Positions 11,341 through 26,300 of a DNA stretch of 64,000 nt are shown here, in pieces; position 1 is the stretch's first letter, and every line of letters starts with the position of its first letter. Origin of the DNA: Lagopus muta (lineage: Eukaryota; Chordata; Aves; Galliformes; Phasianidae); NCBI RefSeq assembly GCF_023343835.1, contig NC_064434.1, forward strand, positions 14,613,505 to 14,677,504, given 5' to 3'. Below the pieces are notes generated by a model. The model made no database searches. It saw only the letters and a list, made by a program, of their open reading frames with translations, and was not told the origin of the DNA. A program made the position numbers and the translations under genes.

Positions 11341-14300
11341 CTGAAAAGAAAGAAAGGAAAAAAGAAAGCCCTGAGTTACAAGTGTATTTAGTTAGCATTT
11401 TGCAAACATTTACATACACAGTTGCAATTAGAGGAAAATATCAACATTTCATCAGGTGTCTAAACCCCAATTCTGATCTACCATGTCAGTTCTGTCCTAA
11501 AAAAACCCAGCTGCTTCAATTAAAAAACCCTTTATATTCATATGAAGACTCAGATGCTGTTCCCTGCCTAAACCCTATGCATCCTCTCACTTACAAGGTG
11601 TTGCCCTGGGATGTGGAGAAGCAGAGCTTCCATTGCCCCTCTGTCTGATTCAGAGCAGCGGTCTTAAATATTCACCAGAACAAGGACTGGAACCCGTCTG
11701 TCCCAATTTATGGGCAAGTGTGCTAATTACTAGACTATAGAGTCATTTGCTCACTCCCTCTGGCCCAACACCCATTTACATTTTACCTCAAACTGGAGGA
11801 ACAGATACACTATTCTGGAGTGCCACGAAAGCCATGGGAGTCGCACTTCAGGATGCAAAGTCGCAGTTTAAATCCTCCTGAAGCCTGGCAGATTAGAAAT
11901 CTGAATGTAGGTCACTCACACCAAAGCCTGTCCTGCACAGTCCTCACACTACCTGAAAGCCACCAGCTTGCAAAACCCAAGTTAAACCGCTCATTTCAGC
12001 AGTGTCAGAAGAAACCAGCTGACTCCACAACCCACACTAAGTGTTTGTTAAGTTTGAGCTTCATTTATAGGTGCTGTTGGTTGAACCAAACCTGCATTTT
12101 TTGGCTAACAGGAATTCAAATCTTTTGTGACGCTCCAGTCTTAACCCTGAGTTTCAGCAACTACAGCTTTTAGGGCAGTCTAGTTGTCTGAGCTCAGTTT
12201 TCACTGGGAGGGCAGGGAAATTGTACTGGATATTTTCAGGCAACGTGTAATTACATCAACATTATAAAGCACCTATCTGATTAATCGGAGTTACACTTTT
12301 CACAAGAGTCCCAAAACACAACCATAAACACACCACTGTCCCATTTTGTGCTATTTACACTACGAGCATCTCTAAAGAGCTACAAAATTTCCAATACATT
12401 TTAATCTCTGGAAAGTAAGGGAAAGATTCATCTGTTTTTCTTAACATTCCTCACACACACTACTTTATCATCTCAAAATAACAAGGGAGATCAAACACCG
12501 GATGTGAGTACAGTGAATGCTGGTATGTTTCAGCAGTAGCAACAGTGACAAGAAAGACAAGCCCTGCTCTGGAAGGCCGTGAACAGCTGTCACACCATGA
12601 AACGAAGAGCGTCTCTAACAAACAGCTCATCTGGTGGATTCTGACCAGGGAAATGTGTTCCAAGCTTAACGTTGGCTTCAATGCTCTGGAAACAATAAGT
12701 GGCAATGATGGAATATTGCAGAATTTACACCAGGAGGGTATAAATGCTCACAAAAGAACATAAAGAACATAGTATGAAAGTTTCTCAGGACCTATGGGAC
12801 CAATATGAGGCTGAAGTCGACAGTTTCCTGCCTCACACAATTACTAGTGAGGAGATGTAGTGTCAACACAATGTGCCAGAGTCAAAATGGCAGTCCATGG
12901 AGTGGCAATATGAATTTTCCATATGAGGAAAAAGTTAAAGACACATCTCTCAGCAGGTCAAGTGATGTGCACTGTCTATTGGGATAGGAAAGCAGTGATC
13001 CTTCTGGGTTTCCTGGAACTTGGACAAACCATCACCTCTGACTGCTACATCGCAAGGCTGATGAGCAGAAAGTTCAAACTACCAGAGTCAAACCAAAGAA
13101 GGCAACCTTTTTCTTGCAACGCAGTAACTCCAGGCCCCACACCAGTTCGAAGACCATGAAGCACATCACCAGTCTTGGTTGGAGTGGTACCACTGACCAT
13201 CTGCTTGGGCCAATGAAAGATGGACCGCATGGGCAACATTTTCCTAGTAACAATGCTGTCATAGCAGCTATGAAACAGTGAGTCAGCTCCACTGGCGTAG
13301 AGTTTTATGAACGTGGCATGCAGCCTCTTGTTCTTTGCTGGTGAAAATACATGGCTGGTGGTGGTGACTATTTTGAAAACCAGGGTTTGGAGCTGAGAAT
13401 CGGTTCAAATAGCGTTATTTGCATTCTTTGTATCTGTTGGAGTTTCCATAGAAATAAATAGGAGGTGTTACTTTTGGAGCATCATACACAGCTATATACC
13501 TGATTTAGAACTCAGCTTAAAAATAAAAGTTTTAAATAAAAGAAACACGTTACCAACCAGATAACCGCTCTCAGTTTTGCCCACTGAAATACTTCAGTCC
13601 TACCACTGAAGCACTCCAGCAGTCCCAGTTAAACCACGCTGATTTTTAGAGAGCCTGTAAGTCTGTTTTTAGTTCTGTTATACATACATACGCTTGCATG
13701 GGATAGAACCTCATGTCTGAGGGAGTAGATGTCATTCTCCAAAGTTAAGTGAGTGTCAGATGTATAATTAATTACTTGCATTGCAAATGATACAATGGGA
13801 AATTTAACCGGTAAGAGTTTAAATTCAAATCTCGTTTCGTGAAGGCTAAGACAGTTCGCCATCATCATTTTAATACATTACATATGAAAATGTAGGCTTA
13901 AAAACAGACTTTGCATGAAAAGATTATTCACGCAAACACACACTGAAATATCCTCTCATTCAGTGGGTCTGTAAGATTTACGCAAATCTGTGGTAAAAGG
14001 ATTATTACATCCCCTCCCTTAAAAAAAAAAGGCAGAAAAAGCTTCTTATTCATACAAAAGAATGAATCCATACAACCAAGGCTCTTGTAATACAACACTG
14101 TGTTTACATTATTCCAACCCATTTCTGTCACGGTGGATATGTGAAAGGCAATGTGAAAAGGAAAATAAAGATAAGCAAATAAATCCACTAAAAAACAACA
14201 AAAGGCTGCACACATGTAAAAGGCAGTTATTTTCAAGGGTAATATTTAATCTTTTAAAAATCAGGAATGTATCACTGAGATTTTGTAGGGACTACTGCTC

Positions 14301-17300
14301 TCCTAAGCGTGACGTTTAGACGCACGTTCAGATAAAGACTTAGGATGTCATTCAACGCTTATTCAACAGCACACAAATGAAAACTCATTTCACATTAAGG
14401 TACCTCAACCTTCAGAAGGAAGGCTACATCACCTGGCCTATCACTGTCCTTGCTGTTTAGGTCCTTGGAAGTAAATAACTGTACTAAGAAATGGCACGAT
14501 TGTTCTGATAAGCGCTTAGGTGAAAAAAAATTCTGTAACACCTGTGAAGTCAGGATTTGGGCACATTTCTCTAGTACAGAAAGCCACTAAACAACTTCAA
14601 GAGCACAAGAGCTTTCCTGTTCCCAGATTTCTTATGTTGCTTTTCCAGGCTGCTTGCAAAGATAACTCATGTAATAGCGTTTGAGCCCATTTCTCACCCA
14701 ATTACTTCATTCTGAAGTAGACTTTGGAGGCATTAACTGCTGTCTTGAAATCTAACTGCTAATGTGGATTAAAGCCACGAGAAAAGCAGCACGGTGATTT
14801 AAAACTAAATTTTCAACACTTTTTTGTGACTTAGAGGAGAGAGGAATGGATGTTTTCTCATTCTCTTAAATGTAATAGCTCCTGAAGTACTGTGAAGAAG
14901 GAAGTGGAGTGAATATTTCTACCTAGCTGCTGCTCTTGCCATGTGACTCTAGTTGTTGACAGTCTCATCTCCTCTCTTCTCAAAAGCTCTCTTTAATCAC
15001 TCTTTGTATTACAATGCCTACTCCCAATCCAAGCCCAAGCACTCTGCACACACCCCCTTCTACAAATGATTTCAACTGTACGTGAACACATAGCTGTGTA
15101 CACACCCCACATGTCATTTGTAAAGGAAAAAAGAGAGATCTATGTATATACACACACTGTGCTCCACCATCGAGAGGATTTTACAAAATGCAATTAACAG
15201 AAATGTAATACTTACTTCTCATTACACAGTTTATCTGTACAAAGCCAATAGTCTGTGTTGATGGCTGTAAGTAAACCATGTTTTTCTTGCAAAATTCCCT
15301 TCAGGCTATGCCCATGAAAACAAGACCCATCTGTGTTTTCTTCAGACCAGCTTAACTGAAAACTTGACGGATTTGGCCTTCCTGCAGGTCGCACCGAACC
15401 AGACAACTTGCCAAACTGATTTTGCAAGTTCTCAACCATTTCTGTACAAATAGAAATGAGACAAAAAAGATAATAATCCCACAAGGCAGAAACATTAAGT
15501 TTTGGAACATTTTTCTGAGCTGATTTGCAAAGAAATAATACGGTATTTGCGTCCTTTACTTTTTTTTTTTAATCCCCTGCAAGGAATCCTGAGAAAGCTT
15601 AAAGTTCTGTGCTTTCTCCCACTGTATTTAGCATTCATTTTTGTCATATATTTTTGAAGAAAATTTTGAAAAACCATTCAAAATGCCACAGTACCCAATG
15701 CCAATAGTATTGGAGTACCACAAAAGCATTCCCTGAATAAAGCCAGAAAAATCCATCTGATACTGCTGATAATTTTGTTCCTACAGAACACATACGCCTG
15801 GATGCCTCCTGCTGTATTTATCTGGCCACGTGCTATCACTCAGCCCAGATACAATGAGTAGTTCCTCACCTATCAGCATTCACAAAGTTTCAAATACAAA
15901 CTTAAGCTGAAGATTTTGGCAGTGCAGATTTCAATTGGAAGCAGAATTTAAAAACAGACAGAACAAACCAAAAGCCACACCACCTTTCTCCACAGCTAGA
16001 GAAATACTAAAAAGAAATTATAATACATGAGTTAAGAAAAAACAATCAAAGTTTTTCTTCTTCTTAATAAGGATTTTATAGGGTTTCTCTATTTTTCACT
16101 CCCACCCTTTCAGAAGCCCCTGGGAACACCCTTGGGACTCCTAACCCCTCCATGTCAAATGTGAGTCAGAATGACAAACTTTCATACTTAACTGATGCTG
16201 ATGGACAGAAGGGAAAGATGGTGAGGTGACAGATCAGCACACACAACACCAAACCACACACAAAGCCACCAAGCCTTGCTTCCCCAGCATAAAAAGCCAG
16301 CTAGAAAACAGCCTTCCTAGAGCTCCAGCTTCTTTTTATGACCTGTATCTAACAATCATTCATAAATTGGAAAAAGGCAAGGAAGATATCTTGAAGTGAT
16401 CCAGGGAAAGGGATGCCTATCTTTCAAGAGTAAAGATGATGGTTTCAATAAAATCAACCACAAAAATCAAAGCTGAGGAAGGTTTTCGTAACCTGTATCT
16501 TAAATATACACATATGTCAAATGATAGAAAGGGCAAAAAGCTATCACAGGTAAAGAACAAGAATAGGAAAACTGTCCAGAAATAACAAGCCAAAAGTACA
16601 AACTGCATTAGCACCAGAACAAGAGTGGTTTAGGGCATTCTTTGTATAGGCATTCTTTGTCTCTACTGTTTGAAATTTGTTTTCAGATGAATTTTGCCTT
16701 GTTGAAATGACATGATGTGGGATTCCTGCCTGCAATAGCTCAGTAATCCAGTTAGTCCTTTCCTATCTCAAAGAAAAGATCCAGAAGGAGAATCTAAAGT
16801 GGCACAGAATTAATGAACAACAACTGATTTTTCATTTTTCTTATTGATAGGGGAACTAAAGGGCTCCAGAGGAAACCATTTCAGAATAAAAAACAGACCT
16901 AAGAATGTTTTTACACAGAATGCGACTTAACTGCAGCATCATCACCCCTACAGAATTTCGAAGCATAAAAACATGACTAAAAACCCAATGCACTCTTGCA
17001 CAGTAAGTCTAACATGAGTTACTCAAACTAAGCAGGAGTATATAATCAGCTTCGAAGCTCCTATATCAGTCACTTCCAGAAACTGGAGAGTATATAAGGA
17101 GAAAAACATCACTTGCCACACTAACATCTCTCTCCAAGTTCCTGTTGCTTATTACTATCAAATACTGATTGAAGAAACTCAGCTTTTATTTAGGCAAATA
17201 AAATTCCTGCTTTTGTGTTGCAGTTTCTGTTGGTTTTGTTTGTTTCTGTTTGGTGGATTTTTGCTTCTTTGTTTTAAAAAGAAAAGTAAAACCCAATCAC

Positions 17301-20300
17301 TGGGCAGCCTGGTCTGGTGGGTGCAGCCCTGCCCATTGCAGTGAGTTTGGACTAGATGATCTTTAAGGTCTCTTCCAAACCAAGTCATTCCCTAATTTCT
17401 TACAGGTACTTCCATATGTATTAAAATGGACAACAAAAAATGATGAAGAGCACAGTTAAAGGCAGCTGACAGATGAGTGAGATGAGGACAAAGTGCCAAT
17501 TCTGAGATTGCGTTAAGTAGGTCACTATGAAGGCTGCAATTTCAGTTAAGCAGGAGGAAAACGTCTGATTGAAGAATTCCAGCCATGGGTTGTAAAATAG
17601 TATTACATTCATTTTGCCCAGAGATGAAAGACTGAAGGGAAAGTATTTTAAGATGTAAATATTATTACAGTCAGAATTTCTATGATGGGAAAAGTTGGAG
17701 CAGACTTCTGTGCTGGCAGAAAGAGGCGGAGTGTACTCACGTCTTCTCCTAAGGATTTTAGATTTCTTCTTGACTGAATAAAACAGCGGCTTCTCACATT
17801 TCCACAGATACCTACAAGAAAGAGAAATAAAAACTGTTACGAAAAAGAGCTGGAGAAACCATGTAAAATAATAATTTCTTGATTAAATGGAGCTATTAAA
17901 ATAAGAACAAAATCATCTGTTGTTAACACCGTTAAAAGCCACCTCCAACACATAGGGCAGTCTCTTTCTGCATAGATAAATGGAGGCACGTAAGCCCAGA
18001 TTTACTGTAATCAGTTAATTGTTCAGTTGTATAAGCTACTTTGTCACAGAAAGTGTTTAATTAATATGTTGGATAAATATCATGTCTGTAATTAGAAAAT
18101 TAAGATATGGATGAAATCGCTTTGTTCACCTAAGAGTGCTGAATGGAAACATGGAGCAAATTCTAAACTTTTTTATCTTCTGTAGGGGTCAGGATTTCAC
18201 TTAAAATCATCTACCTTAATATTATTATTATCACTACCAAGTACTTAAAAATCTCTTACTTGGCTTTTTCTTCATCCAGTTTTTTTTGCTCCACATCCAA
18301 GGTACATTTTATAACCTTGTACCACTTTTTGAACTCGAAATATGGACCACCTGAATAAAACATTCATGTTTTAATTTTAGGTTGTGAAGCAGTGAAAGAA
18401 ATGTGATACACAGAATGTGGTCATCATGCAGTTGGACTCCGCATCTCCCGTCTGCAGGCAAATCTTAAATTCCATCTGCTTATAGAAAACATACTGAATC
18501 CAACATTTCTGTAAGATAGAGAAAATGAAAAGCAGAAATGCAGGAAAGGAACAGCATAACAGGTGGGATGAAACGCCTCTGCTCAGAATATGTTTCCTAG
18601 TTTTAGACAAGTCAGTCCTTCTCCCTCCTTTCTGAAAGTTAAGTGTAATTACTACCTGAACTAAATCTCCACAACACTAACTGGCCTTCCTCTGTTTGAA
18701 ATCTGACTTCAAGGAATTAATGAAACTGTAGAAGCTTAGTTTTAAACAAGTTCTGAAGCTCAGATGTAGGAGGTGAAACTGTGTCAATCCCCCACCATCC
18801 ATCCTGCTGCCCATGAGATGATGCAAGGCAAGAAGCATTATTCAGACAATTGTATTCACTGCGTATCAGTGTCCCACATATTTTGAGCACAGGATTCTCA
18901 CACACTGATATGCGAACAAATACATACCAGTGCATGCAAAAATGTTAAGGCACAAGGCCTTCCAGCAGCGCGTTTACCATTGATACTCCAAAGAGGCACA
19001 GGATTGAAGTAGATCAACAGGGTACAATAAGTGTAAGAACTGCAAACAGAACTATGGCACAGGGTACATTTAAATAACCAACTCTTATTATCCGTAGGTG
19101 TATTATCTGCATCGTGAATTAACCAGGCTTTGCATTTCCCCATCACCCCAGCTGCACCGCATGGATGCTTGCATCACGTTCATTTCTAAAGAGCTAGCTG
19201 GCAAACTGTTCTGAAGGTGAATATGTTGTTCTTATAAGCAAAGTTCTGTACATTTTCTGTGTTTTTGCTATGCAAGTTATCCTGCCATGAGAGGCCTTAC
19301 AAACTAGAGCTATAGGTGGCCTCAAATGGACAAACAAAGGTAAGAAAGATCCTTCAGTAGTTATTAAAATGCAATGGATAAAATTCTGTTTCAAACTCCC
19401 TACACAGAGGGTGCTGGGAGGTTGGTCCATGGGAAGAAAAGAATTTTTGTATTTACTTTAATACAAATTATTCAACATCTGTTGCAAGGAAGCCTGCTGT
19501 CAGGGACATGACACTAACGTTCACCTGGCTGGTACTGCTAGTCCTGCATTCACATGGCTGAGTCAACTGGCAAACACACAGCTCTGCAATGCACTCACAC
19601 ATACACACATGCCTCAATCACATTTTACTTGAGCGTAAACAGCATCGTGTATGTGTGCAGTCTGCAGAACGTATACTCACACACACACGAGGAAGCTACA
19701 ACCACCTACTGCACAGCTTCCAGGCTGTCTTGAAAAACTGTAGGAGCTGAAATATTTTATATAGTGAAAAAAAAAATTCTAGAGAGAGGATAGTTGTACT
19801 GAAAGTACAGTTAGCACACCCTGGATCTTTACAATGCAGCATCAGCCATTATTTATCTGAGCACACTAAGCTTGCAAAAGTGCCGGGGCAGTGCTGAGCT
19901 CTGGCACTGATCAGTGCCCAAACAGAACACTCTCACATCAGCTGCCTGCTGCCACTCCAACAGCTGAAGAATGGGGACAACAGAACACAGCACATGAATT
20001 GTTTTGCACCAGCAGATTTCAAAGGAGAAAAAGTGGGCAAAGAGTGAGCTGTTAATTGCTAAAGGCAACGAGACTTATTAATAAGAGAGAAACCCTATTA
20101 AGACATTAATAGCTTTGAGCCTCAGCTTGCAAGCAGTTGTGCAACTTCTACTCGGGTCACTGCTGCAGAAGTTTTCAAGGGAAATAAAAACGAAATAATA
20201 AGATCTGAAGTAAGTTGGAATATCCACTTAAAATGAGAATTACACGTTTTAGTTGTCAGTGGGGACTGTCTCTAGATACAGAGATGATGATGCATTCATG

Positions 20301-23300
20301 TATGACTAATGGTCATTTTTGTTATTGACATAAATGTAACAGAAGGGCAAAAATGAACCAAAAAAAAAAAAAAAAAAAAGGATGTGAGGCTTAAAACATA
20401 AATCACTGCAACACATCTTTGATCTTGTCTTCAGCTGTGATCTGGATAAGGTCACAGAGGATCTTCCTGAGGATTTCTAATCTTTGATTTGGTCTTTCTG
20501 CCCTCAAAGAACTACGTTCACACCATTATCTTTTCTATCTTAATTGCTGCTAGCTTTTCCACACTCTCTCAGGATTATTTGGAAGAAGAAAATAGATTAC
20601 ATCTCAAATATGTTACACACTAAGACATTTTATTTAACAAGACTAAACAAGTTTGGATTTTATCATAAATGTGGTTGGATGCCCCTAATAAGTATCTGCT
20701 ATTTATGATCAAAGTGCATTCCCACTTTACGAGGTAACCATTCACCTTCACCTAACATGCACAAAAAGGAGAGGAGAGCAGGGAAAAGCAGAAACATATC
20801 CAGTAAAGTATGTACAAACTTCCCTATCCTTGTATTATTCTTAGGTATCACTCTCAGAATTAAGCAAGTAAGCCGAAACAATTTTATGTGAATAAAATCC
20901 CATTGTCTTTAAAGAACTGCCTGAAAAGAATAAATTACAAAATCACTCTTCAACAGTCAGTAGGATTAAGGCTTTCCAAGCCTGATTACAAAGTTATTTG
21001 GTTTAGAAAATCCTAAGGCTGCTTCTACTACAATATTTATGTACCTTCACCTTCTTTGTTATTTTTCTTTCTTTCTGAAGAGAAGTCTGAGAGCAACCTG
21101 GAAGAAAGAAAGGAATAAAGCTCAGATCCTTTCATAGACCCAAATGCTGCAATTTTCACATGAATTTCAAATGCGGCTGACAAAAACACACCCCAGTTCT
21201 CCTTCCAGGTTTCAGCTTCAAACTGCTGATTTGTAAGAATAAGTAACATTCAAAGTCTAAAATGCCCTCAAGTTCACATTTCATCCTACTGAACAAAATA
21301 CTACAATTTCAACATTATTGAAGAAAGGCTCATCAAAGAGTTATTTACACTACAGGAAAGTTTGGGCTTTGTTAGAGAGCTGCCTACATACTTACCACTC
21401 GTAGTGATCATCTAATAAAAACAGTAACTTTAGAACCACCACAATAACTGCTGCTGCAAGGACATCATATTTCACTTTCCTTGTTGATTTATTTCCAGGC
21501 GTGAGAGTCAGGAAATCCGCCTCTCCCATGGAAGTCTTTTTGACCACGCGACAAGTCCAGTTGTGCAATTCATCTAGTCAATACAAAGCAGAATATAAGA
21601 GGAGTACGTTGAAAGAAGCTAAAAATACTTCTGCAGTGCAAAATAGTGGTCATTAGAGGAAAACACTGCTCCTGTCTTTTGGAACAATTAGCCGTCTTTC
21701 TCAGGCTGAGCAGCATTTCGAGATGTTTTCATAGATGGTAGGTAATCTTTGTTGTAATTAAAATAAAAATGATTGACATACATTCACAGGAAAAAAGAAT
21801 AAACTTTTAAAATATTGTCTAATGTTATTCAAAAGATGGCATTATGTCATCCTTTGTTCCGGGAAAGTAAATCTTAAATCTATATACCTAATAACCCTTA
21901 AACTCTAATTTTTAAAAAAACAACAAACCCAAAGCCAAAAATCTGTCAACCCCCTTTTTTTTCTGTCTGTCAGCTTTAAACAAATGTGGGATCGGAGCCA
22001 GGCCATAGCAGCACCAGGAGAACCAGGGGCTGCTTAAAGAAGCTTCTGGGCACCGGGCACAAAGCAGACGTTCAACCTGGAGCTGACCCTGTAAGAGCTA
22101 ATTGCACCTGCTGCCATGGTTTGTAGCAAACCTATACAGCTGCGGCTCCGAAAGCAGCAGCACGCTGTCCATACAGCCCTGTGTTACTCCACGCTTATTT
22201 TTCACAGATACAAATCCCCCAAATTTCTCACCATTCCTGTTCAGCAAGAAATACAGGTGGCGATTACATCACCGTTGGATTCCACAAAGGTTAGCAACGT
22301 ATGACTAAGTACAATCTTAATCCATCTCTACTTTGTATTCTCTTGCTGCTTACAAAGAGCTCACTACAAACCAGTATTTAATCCTCTCATACATAACAGT
22401 GGAAGGTAAGTAAAATCTGAAAAGTATAAAAGCACTTCCAAAACAAACCTTCTTGTGACAGCTGCTGATACACTTTCTTGTACTTTCAATCATTTAGCCT
22501 ACATTTTCACTGTTATTCACTGTCCTGAGAAGCAACGCCAATTCATTTTAGGAGTTGAAACAGCAACAATCATCTTTTTTTCCATTTATAAAAGAGAAAC
22601 ACAAACCATTCACACACAGAAAGTAACAACCAAAACAAAAAGATACTTCTATGTGACAAAAAGTTCAGTAAGCAAGGAAAGAGTAAAGGACAATAGATTC
22701 TTCTCTTCTACTAACTTCCAAAGGGTACTGAGAACCTTATTTCTCTGTAATTTACCTGGAAATGCCAAATTTTTAGCCTCTCTTTTCTAAAATGAAATCC
22801 CCAAACTATTAATTGTCAGAATGCTTTTTAGGAAAAAAATCTCCATTTACAGGCTATTTGTCTGCAGAAGTCATCTCCAGAGACAAGAGCAGGGCATTTC
22901 AGCAGATGCTGCTCATGGACTGGCAGTCATTGGTCTTTCTTTGGTAGGTCAATATTCAATACTTCATTTTAGAATAAAGAAAAATACTTCATACTTACGC
23001 AGTACGTTCTGTCAAACCTAAACCAGACCAACCAACCAACCGAGACAAGCTGTTTTCTCACACAGCATCACTCGTTAGTACTAAAATTATTGCTGATACA
23101 CAGTATCCAGAACACGTGTTCAATATTGCATATTATGCTTCCATTCAGTGCTGAACTTCATGAATCCCTGATCTAGAGTTACTAAACCAGGTGACTTCCA
23201 CTAGGACCTCTTAGTTCACATCACTACTGAAAGATGTGAAGCAAAGCATCCACTCAACAGCCTCAGAGAGTTAGCACCAGAGAGCACTGCATATCTGGGC

Positions 23301-26300
23301 CTTCAGTACCTACTTGGATGTTTGATGGAGGCACTTCCTATAGAAATTACCTTTCAGTTCAAGCTTAAGCATGTATAAACTAAAAGGAAAAGAGGAGGCA
23401 CTTTTAAGAGGAGTAATTTAAGTCTTTTTGCTGGGATTTAATAAACTGAAGAAAAACTTATTGGTTCAGGTTAAGGAAAATATTTACCAGGTAAATTAGC
23501 TTCCATCAAGTACTTCATGCACAACACATTTGGATGCAGAAAGCAGTTGTCTGTTATATCTGGAAAACGAGGCAGGTCTAAAAAAGCTGCAAGTTCGACC
23601 ATTTTGTTGTAGACTTCTTCATATACAGGCCATGACTGCAAAACAGAGTTAAGAGTGTTATGTATTTGTGTTGGTCTATTTGTTATTAATTTTAATAATG
23701 AATTTTCTATTTTAATACAGAAACACTGCATTCTTCCAGCACTCTGCATGACTGAACACATGTGCGAGAATGGAGCCAGACTGCAGTACTGCAAAGAGAA
23801 ACACTGGCTACTTTTAAAGCCCATAAAATGCATATAATACCAATAAAACATTGCTGTTCAGACTGCTGCCAAGCCACTGCCCTCTTAGTGAAGGGATCAA
23901 TACATTTCCAGACACTCCAAGACTGAAAATGCATTTAAAAACAATAATTAAATAGAAGGTGAAATATCTCAAGAGGTAAGAGATAACAGAATCAGAATGG
24001 GTGAGGCTGGGAGGGAGACTCTGATCCCAGCACCCTGCTCAGCTCAGCTACAGCAGGTTGGCCAGGACCGTGTCCCGTTGGATTCTGAGCATTTCCAAAG
24101 ATGACAACTACCTACAACTGCGTGGCTGACCTGCTATTCCAGTGGTTCACTACCTGCACTGAAGAAAACAATATATATATTTCTTATCATTAAATGGAAT
24201 TTAATAGCTAATAGTGATGACTATGTTGAAAAATAGTATTTTGTAACTGAGCATCTACTTTATCTGTGTTACTATGCTCCACTGCAATTTCCACAGAAAT
24301 AAATAGGAGGCATTACTTTCAGAGCAACTAAGTACTTTCCTTTAATTGGAATTTAGCAGAGGCTTACACGTCGCACACAGATTCAGAACTTCCTTGATCA
24401 ATAATGAATTCAGGGTTTTATATGAATTCTGGATTTTATAGACCAGACTGAGATCAGAGCAATCATGTTTATGACAACAGTAAGACTGAAGTAATGTCTT
24501 TTTATCCAATCATTTGGTTTCCTTTCTTTTAATATAAGCTATGTAGCCAATGTTCACATTTTATAGTTTTGGAGTGTTACCATACTTTTTTTTTAAGTGC
24601 TCTCCCCCCAGACTGCAGTTAAGACTTGCTTAATTGCATTAATAAATGCTTAAGTAAACGAATAACCCTGCTGTCACTATTGCACATGCCAACTTCTTGT
24701 AACAGTTAGGAAGTTGTTCATTAGATTTTCTAAACGGTGTTAAAAAGTGGCTTAGGCTTCTACATGACTATCTTGAGAAACAAGAAAAACACGCATTGCC
24801 GGACCTCTGCAAAAGCTCCGGCTCACCGTGCTTCCCTTCCTCTTAAAAGAGCAGCCGTTAATTGAATACCAAAACAAAACCTGAAGCCGATTTCGCCTTT
24901 CTCCAGTGTATTTGGAAAAAAAATGAAAGTCCCAGGCGATTCAAATAAAAGCATCGCATAAGTAATGCTCCTAATTAGATACAAAGGAAATGCATTGGAT
25001 GAACAGCAGCTGAATTAGTAGCTCCTTAATAGCACAGCACAGATGACAATAAAGACACCGAGAATTCAGCCATTTGAAGCATTCCCATTCTCAAACACTG
25101 AACAGTGAGGTTATCCGAAGCCTAAATTAACCAAGAGCTGCTTTAAGGTGCATAGCTCTTAATTTGAGGTCCTATCACTTTTTATGAGCTTTTCTCACCA
25201 CATCAGGCTAAGGAGGCAGCCCTAGGTTCCAGGTCCCAGGGACATCAAGAGCCATTTGGTTCATTTTAAAAGGGTGTAAACAAACAGACAGTTATCAATT
25301 TATGTTCATAAAGAGATGTGAACACAACTGGGACACGTGGCTCTAGGACACACTAATCCACCACAGAGACCAACCAAATCAATTACTGCTTCCCAAGGCT
25401 CAGCTCTCAAGCTCCACATGCACAACTGCACAACTCGTGCCTCTACAATGCAGAGCTGAGTTACAACAAAGTCAGATGAATGGAACCCTGTGCTTCCAGG
25501 AACACACAGCCATCGCCTGAGCTTTGGGCTGTAGGTGTAAGCTGAACCTAACAGATCACATCCCAGCAAGACACATCACAGCAAAGAGCTGGAAGGCTTG
25601 AAGGTTAGGACTGAAGAGACCAGAGAGCATTTCTAGCCCTGGAAATTCTTATCTGTCACCACATACACCTGCCTAATTCTGAAGGAGGTCTGATTTCATA
25701 CAGAAAATCCCTTATGCTGCAAAATCTTGTATGAACTGGGAGGGTTAAAACAAACAGAACACCCAAATTCCACACAACAAGCACAGTAAATACCAGAACG
25801 ATACTAGGAAAAAGCAAAATACAGCAAAGCAGCAGCCGTCAGAGCCACAGACCAACACCATAGCTGAGGCTCAAAGGGAGCCAAGGAAGTCATCTGGTTC
25901 AATTGTGGACCAACTGGGTCCAACCTAGAGCAAGTTGCCCAGGCCTACACCCAGGTAGCCTCCAAATTGATAAATTTTATCACTTTCTACCTAGCTATGC
26001 ATCTTTTCCACCAAAAACAAACGAACAAAGTGATAAAACAAGCTGCAAAAAAAAACCAACAAAAACAACCCAAAACAACAAATCAACCAGGAAAGCAAGT
26101 TTCAGAGCTGGGGCTTCCTTTCAGTGAAAGCACAGCCTCCAGCACTCCTGGTTAAACCCCAAGGTGGGAGTCCTTGGACAAGAGGGTATTAGACCACACA
26201 CCACACATTCTCGAAGTACAACTTTCACATACCCAATCACAAATTAAAAGATTTTGCATTACTTATTTGCAGTTGTGTTTCTGTGTTAAATATTAGGACA

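Larger units (their letters stand above)
11341..15215 (-). other. TAF1B intron 14
   Basis: Holds two tRNA-SINE relics (11560-11960) and a decayed mariner copy (about 12490-13495). The remainder shows no recognisable exon or RNA. Confidence 0.75.

Noticed and set aside
11208..11648. 146-codon plus-strand frame opposite TAF1B exon 15
   Set aside because: Antisense shadow of the terminal TAF1B exon extending into the intronic SINE relic.
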